Below are positions 1 to 7,552 of a stretch of DNA of 9,516 bases, in pieces. A program made the translations under genes and the position numbers. Numbering within the stretch: position 1 is the first letter of the stretch; each line of letters begins with the position of its first letter. The stretch is from contig JAEZGP010000099.1 in the NCBI GenBank assembly GCA_023437285.1, forward strand, positions 1 to 9,516, given 5' to 3'. This DNA comes from Actinomycetes bacterium (GTDB lineage: Bacteria; Actinomycetota; Actinomycetes; Mycobacteriales; Micromonosporaceae). The notes below the pieces were generated by a model that was given only the letters and a program-made list of their open reading frames with translations, was not told the origin of the DNA and did not search any database.

Positions 1-71
1 CCGGCGCGGCGTCGCGGACACTCGACGCGCTGCTCCCCACTCCCCGCTGACCCACTCCCCCGCGGATCCAC

Positions 72-101
72 CCGGCCGCTGACCCACCGGCCGCTGACCC
101 A
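72..101. repeat. two-copy 15-bp tandem repeat upstream of the urt operon
   Basis: The 15-mer CCGGCCGCTGACCCA occurs twice in direct succession (72-86 and 87-101). Its core CCGCTGACCCAC also occurs at 44-55, so there are three core copies within 60 bp. An imperfect palindrome, CCCACC-C-GGTGGG (98-110), follows directly. No gene is evident in 1-168: the three forward frames close at 48-50, 78-80 and 139-141, and any of these could be the tail of a gene entering from the left. The role of the repeat is unknown. It could be a protein-binding array or simple slippage in GC-rich DNA. Confidence 0.6.
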
Positions 102-168
102 CCCGGTGGGACGTGGCGACCCGACGCGCGACCAGACGTGACAGATCCCTCGCGTGTGTGAGGTGGCC

Positions 169-206
169 GTCACCTTCTCGAAACACCGGCGTCAACGGCC
201 GGACAC
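169..206 (+). promoter_or_regulatory. tandem GlnR-type nitrogen operator upstream of urtA
   Basis: The sequence reads GTCAC (169-173), 6 nt, GAAAC (180-184), 6 nt, GTCAA (191-195), 6 nt, GACAC (202-206). The known actinobacterial GlnR site is GTnAC-n6-GnAAC, often in tandem with a further n6 spacing. The first pair matches fully; each half of the second pair departs at one position. The array sits about 59 bp upstream of the urtA start and just upstream of a candidate -10 element, as expected for activation under nitrogen limitation. Urea transport is a typical GlnR target. The assignment rests on motif match, exact spacing and gene context. Confidence 0.72.
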
Positions 207-216
207 CTCGTCTCCA

Positions 217-222
217 TAGGTT
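217..222 (+). promoter_or_regulatory. candidate -10 element of the urtA promoter
   Basis: TAGGTT (217-222) fits the TAnnnT pattern of group-1 sigma -10 elements and is one of the few such matches in this GC-rich leader. No convincing -35 lies 16-18 bp upstream, where the second half of the GlnR-type array sits. This is common at activator-dependent promoters. Transcription would begin near 229, giving a leader of about 36 nt and putting the operator centre near -41. Confidence 0.4.
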
Positions 223-264
223 CCCGCCACTCGCACATCCGTGCGGGACCGAAGGGAGACGTCA

Positions 265-1560
265 ATGTCCTTGAAGACCCTGCGACCACTCATGGTCGTA
301 CTGGCATCCATCGCCGCGTTGTCGCTGTTCGCGGCCGCGTGCAGCTCGGACGACGAAGCGTCCGGCAGCGATTCCGGGAGCGGCGAGACGGCCTCCGGGG
401 ACACGTGCGTCGACGGCGACACGGTCAAGCTCGGCCTCCTGAACTCGACCTCCGGCCCCATGGCGATCAGCGAGCAGACCGTCCGCGACTCGCTGCTGCT
501 GGCGGTGGACGAGATCAACGCCGACGGCGGCATCCTCGACAAGAAGATCGAGGTCGTCGAGGAGGACGGCCAGAGCGAGCCGACCGTCTTCGCCGAGAAG
601 ATCAACAAGCTGCTGACCCAGGACGAGGTCGCCGCGGTCTTCGGCGGATGGACCTCCGCGTCCCGCAAGGCGATGCTGCCGGTGGTCGAGGGGGCCAAGG
701 GCCTGCTGTTCTACCCGGTGCAGTACGAGGGCCTCGAGGCCTCGAAGAACATCTACTACACGGGCGCGACGACCAACCAGCAGATCATCCCGGCCATGGA
801 CTTCCTCAAGTCCAAGGACGTGAAGACGCTGTTCCTCGCCGGCTCCGACTACGTGTTCCCGCGCACCGCGAACAAGATCATCAAGCAGTACGCGAAGGAG
901 CTCGGCATCGAGATCGTCGGTGAGGAGTACGTGCCGCTCGACAGCGACGACTGGACCACCCAGGTCGCCAAGATCGCCGCCGCCAAGCCCGACTTCGTGT
1001 TCAACACGATCAACGGCTCGTCGAACGTGGGCTTCATCAAGGCTTACGACGAGGCGGGCCTCGGTGCCGACAGCTCGCCGATCATCTCGGTGTCGATCGC
1101 CGAGGAGGAGGCGCCGGCCATGGGCCACGAGGTCACCGGCCACTACGCGTCGTGGAACTACTTCCAGTCGCTCAAGACCCCGACGAACCCGAAGTTCATC
1201 GAGAGCTGGAAGGCCTACCCCAACAGCAGCGGCGTCACCTCCGACCCGATGGAGGCCGCGTACATCTCGCTGTACCTGTACAAGGCTCTCGTCGAGGCGG
1301 CCGGCTCGTTCGACGTCGACAAGGTGAACGCGGCGGCCAAGGCGAACACCATCACGTTCGACGCGCCGGAGGGCAAGGTCACGCTCAACGGCAACAACCA
1401 CCACATCTCCAAGCCAGGCCACATCGGCCGGATCAACGCCCAGAACCAGTTCGACATCGTCTGGGCCTCCGACAAGTTCATCGATCCCGACCCGTACCTC
1501 GAGGGCTACGACTGGTTCCCGGCGGACGTCCGCAAGCAGCTCGTGGACGCCGCGGGCTGA
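265..1560 (+). CDS. urtA: urea ABC transporter, substrate-binding lipoprotein UrtA
   Basis: This 431-residue protein is the extracytoplasmic receptor that binds urea and delivers it to the UrtBC channel. The N-terminus is a lipoprotein signal peptide: basic residues K4 and R7, a hydrophobic run, then AAAC with Cys26 as the lipidated residue. A Ser/Gly/Asp/Glu-rich linker follows to about residue 47. The mature part is a type I periplasmic binding fold with UrtA hallmarks: LGLLNSTSGPMA near the start, GGWTSASRKA (127-136) and LLFYPVQYEGLEASKN (147-162). These separate it from branched-chain amino-acid binders. The ATG at 265 is preferred over the in-frame GTG at 241 because GAAGGGAG (251-258) lies 6 nt before it and the signal peptide then starts cleanly. 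It is the first gene of the operon and probably nitrogen-regulated by GlnR. Urea is inferred from family; short-chain amides are an alternative substrate. Confidence 0.93.
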   Translation: MSLKTLRPLMVVLASIAALSLFAAACSSDDEASGSDSGSGETASGDTCVDGDTVKLGLLNSTSGPMAISEQTVRDSLLLAVDEINADGGILDKKIEVVEEDGQSEPTVFAEKINKLLTQDEVAAVFGGWTSASRKAMLPVVEGAKGLLFYPVQYEGLEASKNIYYTGATTNQQIIPAMDFLKSKDVKTLFLAGSDYVFPRTANKIIKQYAKELGIEIVGEEYVPLDSDDWTTQVAKIAAAKPDFVFNTINGSSNVGFIKAYDEAGLGADSSPIISVSIAEEEAPAMGHEVTGHYASWNYFQSLKTPTNPKFIESWKAYPNSSGVTSDPMEAAYISLYLYKALVEAAGSFDVDKVNAAAKANTITFDAPEGKVTLNGNNHHISKPGHIGRINAQNQFDIVWASDKFIDPDPYLEGYDWFPADVRKQLVDAAG

Positions 1561-1580
1561 TAGCCCGAACCTCACGTGTG

Positions 1581-1618
1581 CGCGGGGTTGCGTGCCGCCT
1601 GCGGCAGGCAACCCCGCG
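1581..1618 (+). terminator. strong intercistronic hairpin between urtA and urtB
   Basis: A 16-nt arm (1581-1596, beginning CGCGGGGTTGC) pairs with 1603-1618 (ending GCAACCCCGCG), with one G-G mismatch and a 6-nt loop, GCCTGC. No T-tract follows, so it need not stop transcription fully. It starts 20 nt after the urtA stop. Hairpins placed after the binding-protein gene in ABC operons often protect the upstream mRNA or act as partial terminators, so that more binding protein than permease is made. That role is inferred here. Confidence 0.6.
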
Positions 1619-1697
1619 GACCCGCCCTTTCGAGCTTGCGAGCGCAACGTCAGGCAATCCCCGCACCGCTTAACCCCCGCACAGAGAGCGAGAGCAC

Positions 1698-2582
1698 GTG
1701 GACGCACTGATCCCACCGCTGCTGAACGGCAGCGCACAGGGTGCGCTGCTCCTGCTCGCCGCGCTCGGCCTCTCGCTCACGTTCGGCCAGATGGGCGTGA
1801 TCAATATGGCCCACGGCGAGTTCCTCATGATCGGCGCCTTCACCGCCTACCTCGTCCAGCAGGTCATCACATCGAGCGACCTGTCGATCCCGGTCGCGCT
1901 GCCGGTCGCGTTCCTCGTCGCCGGCCTCCTCGGCCTGCTGCTGGAGGTCGGCATCATCCAATGGATGTACCGCCGGCCCCTCGACACCCTGCTCGTCACC
2001 GTCGGGGTCAGCCTGATCCTGCAGCAGGCGGCACTGCAGATCTTCCCGTCCCAGGGCGTCCCGGTCGAGAAGCCCCGCTGGCTCGACGGTCAGGTGAACA
2101 TCCTCGGCTACAGCTGGCCGCTGCGGCAGGTGTTCACCATCGTGCTCGCGGCCGCCTGCGTGGCCGTGCTGGCGGCCTGGCTCAAGTACTCGTCGTTCGG
2201 TCGGCGCATCCGGGCGACCGTGCAGAACCGGGACCTCGCCGAGACCGCGGGGATCTCCACCCGCACCGTCGACCGGCTGACCTTCTTCGTCGGATCCGGT
2301 CTTGCCGGCGTCGCCGGCGTGGCCGCGTCGCTCATCGGCGGGACGAACTCCCAGATGGGCGTGCAGTACATCATTCCGGCCTTCCTCGTCGTCGCCGCCG
2401 GCGGCATCGGCCAGCTCAAGGGCACGATCATCGCCGCGTGGGCGGTGGGCGTCGGGCTGTCGTACTTCGCCTACTGGACGACCGGCAGCTTCGCGCAGGT
2501 GCTCGCCTTCATCCTCGTGATCGTCTTCCTGCAGCTGCGCCCGCAGGGCCTGTTCACGGTGCGAACCAGGAGTCTGGTATGA
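1698..2582 (+). CDS. urtB: urea ABC transporter, permease subunit UrtB
   Basis: A 294-residue integral membrane protein of the LivH family and one of the two channel-forming subunits for urea uptake. The family signature GQMGVINMAHGEF is at residues 30-42. The cytoplasmic coupling loop that contacts the ATPases is about 165-195 (FGRRIRATVQNRDLAETAG), followed by the usual Gly-rich helix and a C-terminal LRPQGLF. The length equals the LivH core; many proteobacterial and cyanobacterial UrtB proteins are longer because of an N-terminal domain, which is absent here. The start is GTG at 1698, with purine-rich stretches GAGAG at 1684-1688 and 1690-1694. This is a weaker ribosome site than those of the other urt genes. 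The gene ends in a 4-bp ATGA overlap with urtC, so the two are translationally coupled. Confidence 0.93.
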   Translation: MDALIPPLLNGSAQGALLLLAALGLSLTFGQMGVINMAHGEFLMIGAFTAYLVQQVITSSDLSIPVALPVAFLVAGLLGLLLEVGIIQWMYRRPLDTLLVTVGVSLILQQAALQIFPSQGVPVEKPRWLDGQVNILGYSWPLRQVFTIVLAAACVAVLAAWLKYSSFGRRIRATVQNRDLAETAGISTRTVDRLTFFVGSGLAGVAGVAASLIGGTNSQMGVQYIIPAFLVVAAGGIGQLKGTIIAAWAVGVGLSYFAYWTTGSFAQVLAFILVIVFLQLRPQGLFTVRTRSLV

Positions 2583-3673
2583 CCAAGTCGAAGCCATGGC
2601 TTTCCCTCGGTGGCATCGGGGTGTTCGCCGTCCTGCTCCTCGGGGTGGCTCCCCTCGTGCTCTCCGATCACTGGCTCAACAACCTCGGCAAGTACTGCTG
2701 TTGGGCCATCGTCGCCGTCGGCATCGGTCTGGCCTGGGGCCGGGGCGGGATGCTCGTGATGGGGCAGGGGGTGTTCTTCGCCCTCGGCGCGTACGCCATG
2801 GCTATGCACCTCACGCTGGAGACCGCCGGTGGCCGGACCCCGACGTTCATGGTGCTCTACGACCCGCTCGCGCCGCTGCCGGCGTTCTGGGAGCCGTTCC
2901 GCAGCCCGGTGGTCACCCTGCTGGCGATAGTGGTGCTCCCGGTGGTCCTGGCGGGCATCCTCGGTTTCGCGCTGTTCAAGCGCCGGGTGAAGGGCGCGTA
3001 CTTCGCGATTCTGACGCAGGCGCTCGCCGTGGCGCTGGCCACCCTGGTCAGCTCCACGATCCGCGAGACCGGCGGTGACACCGGGCTGAGCTCCTTCAAG
3101 TACTTCTTCGGCTTCCTGCTGAACGACCCGGCGAACAAGGCCATGGTCTTCCTGATCGCGGCCGCGCTGCTCATCGTGTGCCTGCTCGTGGTGTGGCAGC
3201 TCTACCGCAGCCGCTTCGGTGAGCTGCTGGTCGCCACCCGCGACGCCGAGGAGCGCGTGCGCTTCCTCGGTTACGATCCGGCCAACATCAAACTGGTCGC
3301 CTTCGTCGTCTCCGCGCTGATGGCGAGCATCGGTGGAGCGATGTTCGTGCCCATCGTCGGCATCATCACCCCGGCCGAGATCGGCGCCGCCGCCTCGATT
3401 CTCATGATCGCGGGCGTCGCCCTCGGCGGCCGCGCCTCGCTCTTCGGCCCGGCGCTCGGCGCGATGGCGGTCGGCTGGGGGCAGTCGAGCCTCGGCTCGA
3501 CCTGGCCCGAGGGCTGGACCTACATCCTCGGTCTGCTGTTCATCGTCGTCATCCTCGTCCTGCCGAAGGGCCTGTCGTCGCTGCCCGCGAGGTTAGCGGC
3601 AGCACGCCGGCGCACCGGCGACCAGCCCGTCGCGGCGCCGGCCGTCCCGGAACTCGCGGAGGTGAAAGCATGA
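2579..3673 (+). CDS. urtC: urea ABC transporter, permease subunit UrtC
   Basis: A 364-residue integral membrane protein of the LivM family, the partner of UrtB in the urea channel. It has about eight to ten hydrophobic segments. The early motif GRGGMLVMGQGVFFALGAYAMA corresponds to the LivM signature, and the coupling loop with RDAEERVRFLGYD lies at about 210-240. The C-terminal tail after LPKGL is basic and then Pro/Ala-rich. The ATG at 2579 is preceded by AGGAG (2568-2572) with a 6-nt spacer and overlaps the urtB stop by 4 bp. The reading frame stays open back to 1592, but that upstream part lies over urtB in another frame and is not coding. The gene ends in a 4-bp overlap with urtD. Confidence 0.93.
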   Translation: MTKSKPWLSLGGIGVFAVLLLGVAPLVLSDHWLNNLGKYCCWAIVAVGIGLAWGRGGMLVMGQGVFFALGAYAMAMHLTLETAGGRTPTFMVLYDPLAPLPAFWEPFRSPVVTLLAIVVLPVVLAGILGFALFKRRVKGAYFAILTQALAVALATLVSSTIRETGGDTGLSSFKYFFGFLLNDPANKAMVFLIAAALLIVCLLVVWQLYRSRFGELLVATRDAEERVRFLGYDPANIKLVAFVVSALMASIGGAMFVPIVGIITPAEIGAAASILMIAGVALGGRASLFGPALGAMAVGWGQSSLGSTWPEGWTYILGLLFIVVILVLPKGLSSLPARLAAARRRTGDQPVAAPAVPELAEVKA

Positions 3674-4500
3674 CCGAGCGCAGCGGAGCTGACGGCATGA
3701 CCGGAGACTCGCTCATCGTCACGGACCTGCGGGTCGAGTTCTCGGGCTTCGTCGCGGTCGACGGCGTGTCCTTCGACGCGCACCCCGGCGAGGTCCGGTT
3801 CCTCATCGGACCGAACGGCGCCGGCAAGACGACCTGCATCGACGCCATCACCGGGCTGTCGGCGGCCACCGGATCGGCGAAGCTCGGCGACCGGGAGTTG
3901 CTGGGCAGGCCGGTACACAAGATTGTCCGCCTCGGGGTGGGCCGCACATTCCAGACCGCGAGCGTCTTCGAGGAGCTCTCGGTGTTGCAGAACCTCGACA
4001 TCGCCGCCGGGCTCCACCGTCGCTCGATCTCGCTGCTGCGGGCCCGGCGGGGCGTGGAGGCGTCGATCGAGCAGGCGTTGGAGGAGACCGGACTCGCCGA
4101 CGAACTCACCACGCCGGCCGGCATCCTGTCGCACGGCCAGAAGCAGTGGTTGGAGATCGCGATGCTGCTCGTACAGGACGCGCGGGTCCTGCTGCTCGAC
4201 GAGCCCGTCGCCGGCATGAGCCACGACGAGCGCACCGCGACCGGCGAGCTGCTGCAGCGCATCGCCGCGAAGCGCACGGTGCTCGTGGTCGAGCACGATA
4301 TGGACTTCATGCGCCGCTTCGCCACCCGCGTGACGGTGCTGCACCAGGGCAAGGTGCTCTCGCAGGGCACGGTGGCCGAGGTGCAGGCCGACCCCCAGGT
4401 GCAGGAGGTCTACCTCGGCACCGCGGGCGCCGCGACCACGGCGGCCATGGTGGCCGTACCCGACGTGCCGATCGGGACCCAGGACGGGACGGAGGACTGA
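3670..4500 (+). CDS. urtD: urea ABC transporter, ATP-binding subunit UrtD
   Basis: A 276-residue cytoplasmic ATPase of the LivG type that powers urea import together with UrtE. Visible motifs are Walker A GPNGAGKT (47-54), the ABC signature LSHGQ (153-157) in the UrtD-typical context LSHGQKQWLEIAMLL, Walker B LLLDE (174-178) and the switch His209 in VVEHD. The start is ATG 3670, backed by GGAGGTG (3658-3664) with a 5-nt spacer and by the ATGA overlap with urtC. An in-frame ATG at 3697 has no comparable ribosome site. The first nine residues (MTERSGADG) come from a short GAGCGCAGCGGAGC-like element and are probably not part of the fold. The C-terminal tail after about 250 extends past the usual end of the domain. 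Confidence 0.93.
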   Translation: MTERSGADGMTGDSLIVTDLRVEFSGFVAVDGVSFDAHPGEVRFLIGPNGAGKTTCIDAITGLSAATGSAKLGDRELLGRPVHKIVRLGVGRTFQTASVFEELSVLQNLDIAAGLHRRSISLLRARRGVEASIEQALEETGLADELTTPAGILSHGQKQWLEIAMLLVQDARVLLLDEPVAGMSHDERTATGELLQRIAAKRTVLVVEHDMDFMRRFATRVTVLHQGKVLSQGTVAEVQADPQVQEVYLGTAGAATTAAMVAVPDVPIGTQDGTED

Positions 4501-4502
4501 CC

Positions 4503-5186
4503 ATGCTCGAGCTCACCGACATCGATGCCGGGTACGGGCGCACGCAGGTGCTGCACGGCGTGACGGTGCCGACCGGGAAGGTGGTGGCCGTGCTCGGCCA
4601 CAACGGCGCCGGCAAGACGACCCTACTGCGCCTGGCGATCGGCCTCATCAAGCCGACGCGGGGCCGCGTGGTGTTCGACGGCGAGGACGTCACGTCGCTC
4701 GCCCCCAGCAAGCGGGTGGCTCGCGGCATGGCGTACGTGCCGCAGGGTCAGCAGGCGTTCGGCCAGCTGACCACGCTCGAGAACCTGCAGCTCGTCGCCG
4801 ACGGGCGGCGGGGCGGCAAGGCGCTCGTCGACGCGCAGTTGGCCCGCTTCCCCGCGCTGGAAAAGTTCGCCACCCGAAAGGCCGGTCTGCTCTCGGGCGG
4901 GCAGCGCCAGCAGCTCGCGATCGCCCGCGCCCTCATCACCGAACCGAAGCTGCTGATTCTCGACGAGCCGACGGAGGGCATCCAGCCCACGATCGTCGCC
5001 GAGATCGAGCACACCATCGTGCAACTGGCCGAGGAGGGTATCAATGTGCTGCTCGTCGAGCAGCACATCGGCTTCGCCCTCCAGGCCGCCGAGCGCTACG
5101 TCGTGCTCGCCTCGGGCTTCGTCACGCAGACCGGCGACGGGGGTTCCGCGGCCGCCTCCACCGTGCGCGACGCCATGGCCATCTGA
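4503..5186 (+). CDS. urtE: urea ABC transporter, ATP-binding subunit UrtE
   Basis: A 227-residue cytoplasmic ATPase of the LivF type, the second nucleotide-binding subunit of the urea importer. Motifs are Walker A GHNGAGKT (32-39), signature LSGGQ (130-134), Walker B LLILDE ending at 154-155 and the switch His188 in VEQH. The Walker B region continues as EPTEGIQPTIV, which is typical of UrtE and helps separate it from amino-acid LivF proteins. The start follows the urtD stop by 2 bp. Its ribosome site GGAGG (4491-4495) lies inside the end of urtD, with a 7-nt spacer. It closes the urt operon. No T-rich terminator is visible after it, so read-through into the permease gene 90 bp downstream is likely. 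Confidence 0.93.
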   Translation: MLELTDIDAGYGRTQVLHGVTVPTGKVVAVLGHNGAGKTTLLRLAIGLIKPTRGRVVFDGEDVTSLAPSKRVARGMAYVPQGQQAFGQLTTLENLQLVADGRRGGKALVDAQLARFPALEKFATRKAGLLSGGQRQQLAIARALITEPKLLILDEPTEGIQPTIVAEIEHTIVQLAEEGINVLLVEQHIGFALQAAERYVVLASGFVTQTGDGGSAAASTVRDAMAI

Positions 5187-5276
5187 GTCGACGTGATGCG
5201 CGCCCCCGGCCCGCAATGCCGCCGAAACAATCGACAGGGAGGATGCCGACGCCAGGTGCCTTAGGGGAATGCCATT

Positions 5277-6953
5277 GTGTCGACAGACAACGCGCGCGCG
5301 GCCGCGGACGACAGCCTCGAGGACTATGCCTTCCGCTATGTGCCGCGTACCTTCCGGCGCTGGAGCGCGGCCTCCGTAGGCGCGACCGCCCTGGGGTCGA
5401 TCGCGTTCCTCGCCGATTTCTCGATCGGCGCGAGCGTCGGCATCGACCACGGCACCGCGAATGCCGTGCTCGGCATCCTGTTCGCATCGGTCATCATCGT
5501 CATCGTCGGTGTGCCCGTCGCCTACTACGCCGCCCGCTACAACCTCGACCTCGACCTCATTGCCCGTGGTTCGGGATTCGGCTACTACGGCTCGATGATC
5601 ACGACCGTGATCTTCGCGGGTTTCACCTGCATCTTCTTTGCCCTGGAGGGCGCCATCATGGCGCAGGGGCTGCAGGTCGCGATGCAGGTGCCGCTGTGGC
5701 TCGGCTATCTCATCTCGACCGTCGTCGTCATCCCGATCGTCATCTACGGCATGCGCGCGCTGGAGCGCCTACAGTTCTGGACCACGCCGCTGTGGCTCGC
5801 CCTCGCGCTCCTGCCGCTGCTGTGGATCCTCCTCGCCGACCCCGAGGCGGTGCGGGCCTTCACGTCGTTCACCGGCAACTCCGACGGCTCGGTCAGCTTC
5901 GGTGCCGTCGTGTCGAGCGCTGCCGTGTGCTTCGCGCTCACCCCGCAGCTGGCGGAGCAGATCGACTACATCCGCGCCATGCCGCCGCGTACGCCGTCGA
6001 ACAGCCGTTCGTGGTGGACGTCGTTCGCGTTCGCCGGTCCGGGCTGGGTCATTTTCAGCGGCACCAAGCAGGTGATCGGGGTGTTTCTCGCCGTTTACCT
6101 GCTGGTGAAGGTCGACCCCACGCTGGGGCATCAGGCGACCGAACCGGTCAAACAGTTCGTCGGGATGTACCAGACCCTCATTCCCGACTGGCTCGCGATC
6201 ATTCTCGCCCTCGTGCTCATCGTGGTCGCGCAGGTGAAGATCAACGTGACCAACGCGTACTCCGGCTCGCTCGCGTGGTCCAACGTCTTCACCCGGATAG
6301 CGAAGCACTATCCGGGACGTACGATCTTCGTACTGTTCAATTTGGTGATCGCGTACGTGCTCATGATGATGGACGTCTTCACCCTCATCTCCTTCGTGCT
6401 GAGCCTCTACGCGAACGTCGTCATGGCGTGGCTCGTCACGATCGCTACCGATATCGCGATCAACAAGTGGCTGCTGCGCATCTCGCCGCGGTTCCCCGAG
6501 TTCCGCCGCGGCATGCTGCACGACTGGAACCCGGTGGGGCTCGTGTCGGTAGGGCTCGCCACGGTGCTGTCGCTGCTCGCGTTCTCCGGGCTGTTCGGGG
6601 CCGCCGTCAAGCCGTTCTCGGTACTCATCGCGATCGGCGTCGCCATCGTCGCCACGCCGGGCATGGCGCTGGCCACGCGGGGGCGCTACTACCTGCGCCG
6701 CAGCTCCGACGGCATCGACTCGCCGATGTTCGACGACGACGGCAACCCATCGGGCGAGCGGCTGCGCTGCCACGTCACCGGGTACATGTTCGAGCGGCCG
6801 GATATGCTGGCCTCGGCCGAGCGGGGGCCGAACGGCGAGGTGCAGTACGTCTCGTCGCTGGCGCTCACGCTCGACGACTCCGATCGCTACGTGCTCCCAC
6901 CGGAGGTCATCGAGCCCCCGCACTGGGTGAGCGCCCGAGGGAGGGGGACCTGA
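5277..6953 (+). CDS. NCS1-family nucleobase/cation symporter (purine-cytosine permease type)
   Basis: A 558-residue inner-membrane transporter with about 12 hydrophobic segments between residues 30 and 465. The signature TNAYSGSLAWSNVFTR (325-340) is typical of the purine-cytosine permease group (COG1457) of NCS1 symporters, which take up nucleobases, hydantoins or allantoin with a cation. The substrate cannot be told from the sequence; the place behind urtABCDE suggests a nitrogen compound. A soluble tail of about 85 residues (474-558) follows the last helix. In it, CHVTGYMFERPDM (498-510) resembles, from memory, a Cys-rich tail found after related permeases, but only one Cys remains. The start is GTG 5277 with AGGGGA (5263-5268) and an 8-nt spacer. 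The stop overlaps the downstream TetR gene by 1 bp (TGATG). No clear promoter is seen in 5187-5276. Confidence 0.85.
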   Translation: MSTDNARAAADDSLEDYAFRYVPRTFRRWSAASVGATALGSIAFLADFSIGASVGIDHGTANAVLGILFASVIIVIVGVPVAYYAARYNLDLDLIARGSGFGYYGSMITTVIFAGFTCIFFALEGAIMAQGLQVAMQVPLWLGYLISTVVVIPIVIYGMRALERLQFWTTPLWLALALLPLLWILLADPEAVRAFTSFTGNSDGSVSFGAVVSSAAVCFALTPQLAEQIDYIRAMPPRTPSNSRSWWTSFAFAGPGWVIFSGTKQVIGVFLAVYLLVKVDPTLGHQATEPVKQFVGMYQTLIPDWLAIILALVLIVVAQVKINVTNAYSGSLAWSNVFTRIAKHYPGRTIFVLFNLVIAYVLMMMDVFTLISFVLSLYANVVMAWLVTIATDIAINKWLLRISPRFPEFRRGMLHDWNPVGLVSVGLATVLSLLAFSGLFGAAVKPFSVLIAIGVAIVATPGMALATRGRYYLRRSSDGIDSPMFDDDGNPSGERLRCHVTGYMFERPDMLASAERGPNGEVQYVSSLALTLDDSDRYVLPPEVIEPPHWVSARGRGT

Positions 6954-7552
6954 TGGAGGAGTCGGTCGACACCGCGACCGGGCCCCGGCGAGCTCGCGAG
7001 CCGAGCAACGAGGCAATCCTCGCCAGCGCCGCGGTGCTCCTGCGCGAGCACACGTTCGACGACATCTCCTACCGTGCCCTCGCCGACGAGGTCGGCATCT
7101 CGGAGCGCACCATCTACCGGCAGTACCCCACGCGCGCGCACCTGCTCGCCGCACTGTCGAACTGGATCGAGCAGACCCGCTTCCCGCTCCCGCCGTTCGT
7201 CACCATGTCCGATTTCCGGGCCGCCGTGCACGAGCGCTTCCGCGCCTTCGACGCGTCGCCCGCGTACGCGTACGTCGGCGCGCGGGCGTCCGCGATCTCG
7301 CCGACCCTCGACACCGAGCCGGCCTACATCACCCGGGCGATCGAGGCGATGCTCGAGGTGGCCGCGCCGACGCTCAACCGACGGGATCGGCGCCGCGTCG
7401 CGGCGTCCCTGCGCTACTTCTCGTCGGCGATGTTCTGGGCGCGCCTGCGCACGGGCTTCGACCTGGATGCCGTCGAGATCTGCGACGCGTTCGATCGCGC
7501 CGTGGACGCCGTGTTCGCGAAGCTGCCCGACGCGACGTGGGCCCGGCCGTGA
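6953..7552 (+). CDS. TetR-family transcriptional regulator 1
   Basis: A 199-residue DNA-binding protein with the TetR N-terminal domain at about 19-66. The helix-turn-helix is about 38-58 (ISYRALADEVGISERTIYRQY), followed by PTRAHLLAAL. The C-terminal two thirds is the helical ligand-binding and dimer domain and shows no family-specific motif, so the ligand is unknown. The ATG at 6953 overlaps the permease stop by 1 bp. GGGAGG (6939-6944) gives an 8-nt spacer. The gene is co-oriented with the permease and the next TetR gene, so it most simply controls this transporter block. It resembles the protein encoded just downstream along its whole length. Confidence 0.9.
   Translation: MEESVDTATGPRRAREPSNEAILASAAVLLREHTFDDISYRALADEVGISERTIYRQYPTRAHLLAALSNWIEQTRFPLPPFVTMSDFRAAVHERFRAFDASPAYAYVGARASAISPTLDTEPAYITRAIEAMLEVAAPTLNRRDRRRVAASLRYFSSAMFWARLRTGFDLDAVEICDAFDRAVDAVFAKLPDATWARP

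Noticed and set aside
3..50. C-terminal tail of an upstream + strand gene (ends LDALLPTPR, stop 48-50)
   Set aside because: Codon use is compatible, but 15 codons without a recognisable motif cannot be told from chance, and another frame stays open to 141.
161..175. Inverted repeat AGGTG-n5-CACCT as a separate operator
   Set aside because: The arms are only 5 bp and overlap the better-supported GlnR-type array.
262..1737. 491-codon antisense open frame opposite urtA
   Set aside because: Its composition is that of an antisense shadow (Arg, Val, Asp, Leu-rich, no recognisable domain), and the + strand encodes a clear UrtA over the same span.
1592..2578. N-terminal extension of UrtC back to 1592
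   Set aside because: It overlaps urtB in another frame with Arg/Pro-rich shadow sequence. A ribosome site and the ATGA overlap fix the start at 2579.
5213..5228. GlnR-type site upstream of the permease (GCAAT-n6-GAAAC)
   Set aside because: Only the second half fits; the first half matches at too few positions, and no tandem pair is present.
5237..5276. GGGAGG followed by ATG at 5243 as the permease start
   Set aside because: ATG 5243 is not in frame with the permease (34 nt before GTG 5277) and leads into the shadow frame. GTG 5277 has its own AGGGGA site.
5216..7552. 778-codon open frame covering the permease and TetR 1
   Set aside because: Up to 6952 it is an Arg/His/Ala-rich shadow of the permease in another frame; only the part from ATG 6953 is real (TetR 1). 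GC-rich DNA often keeps a second frame open.
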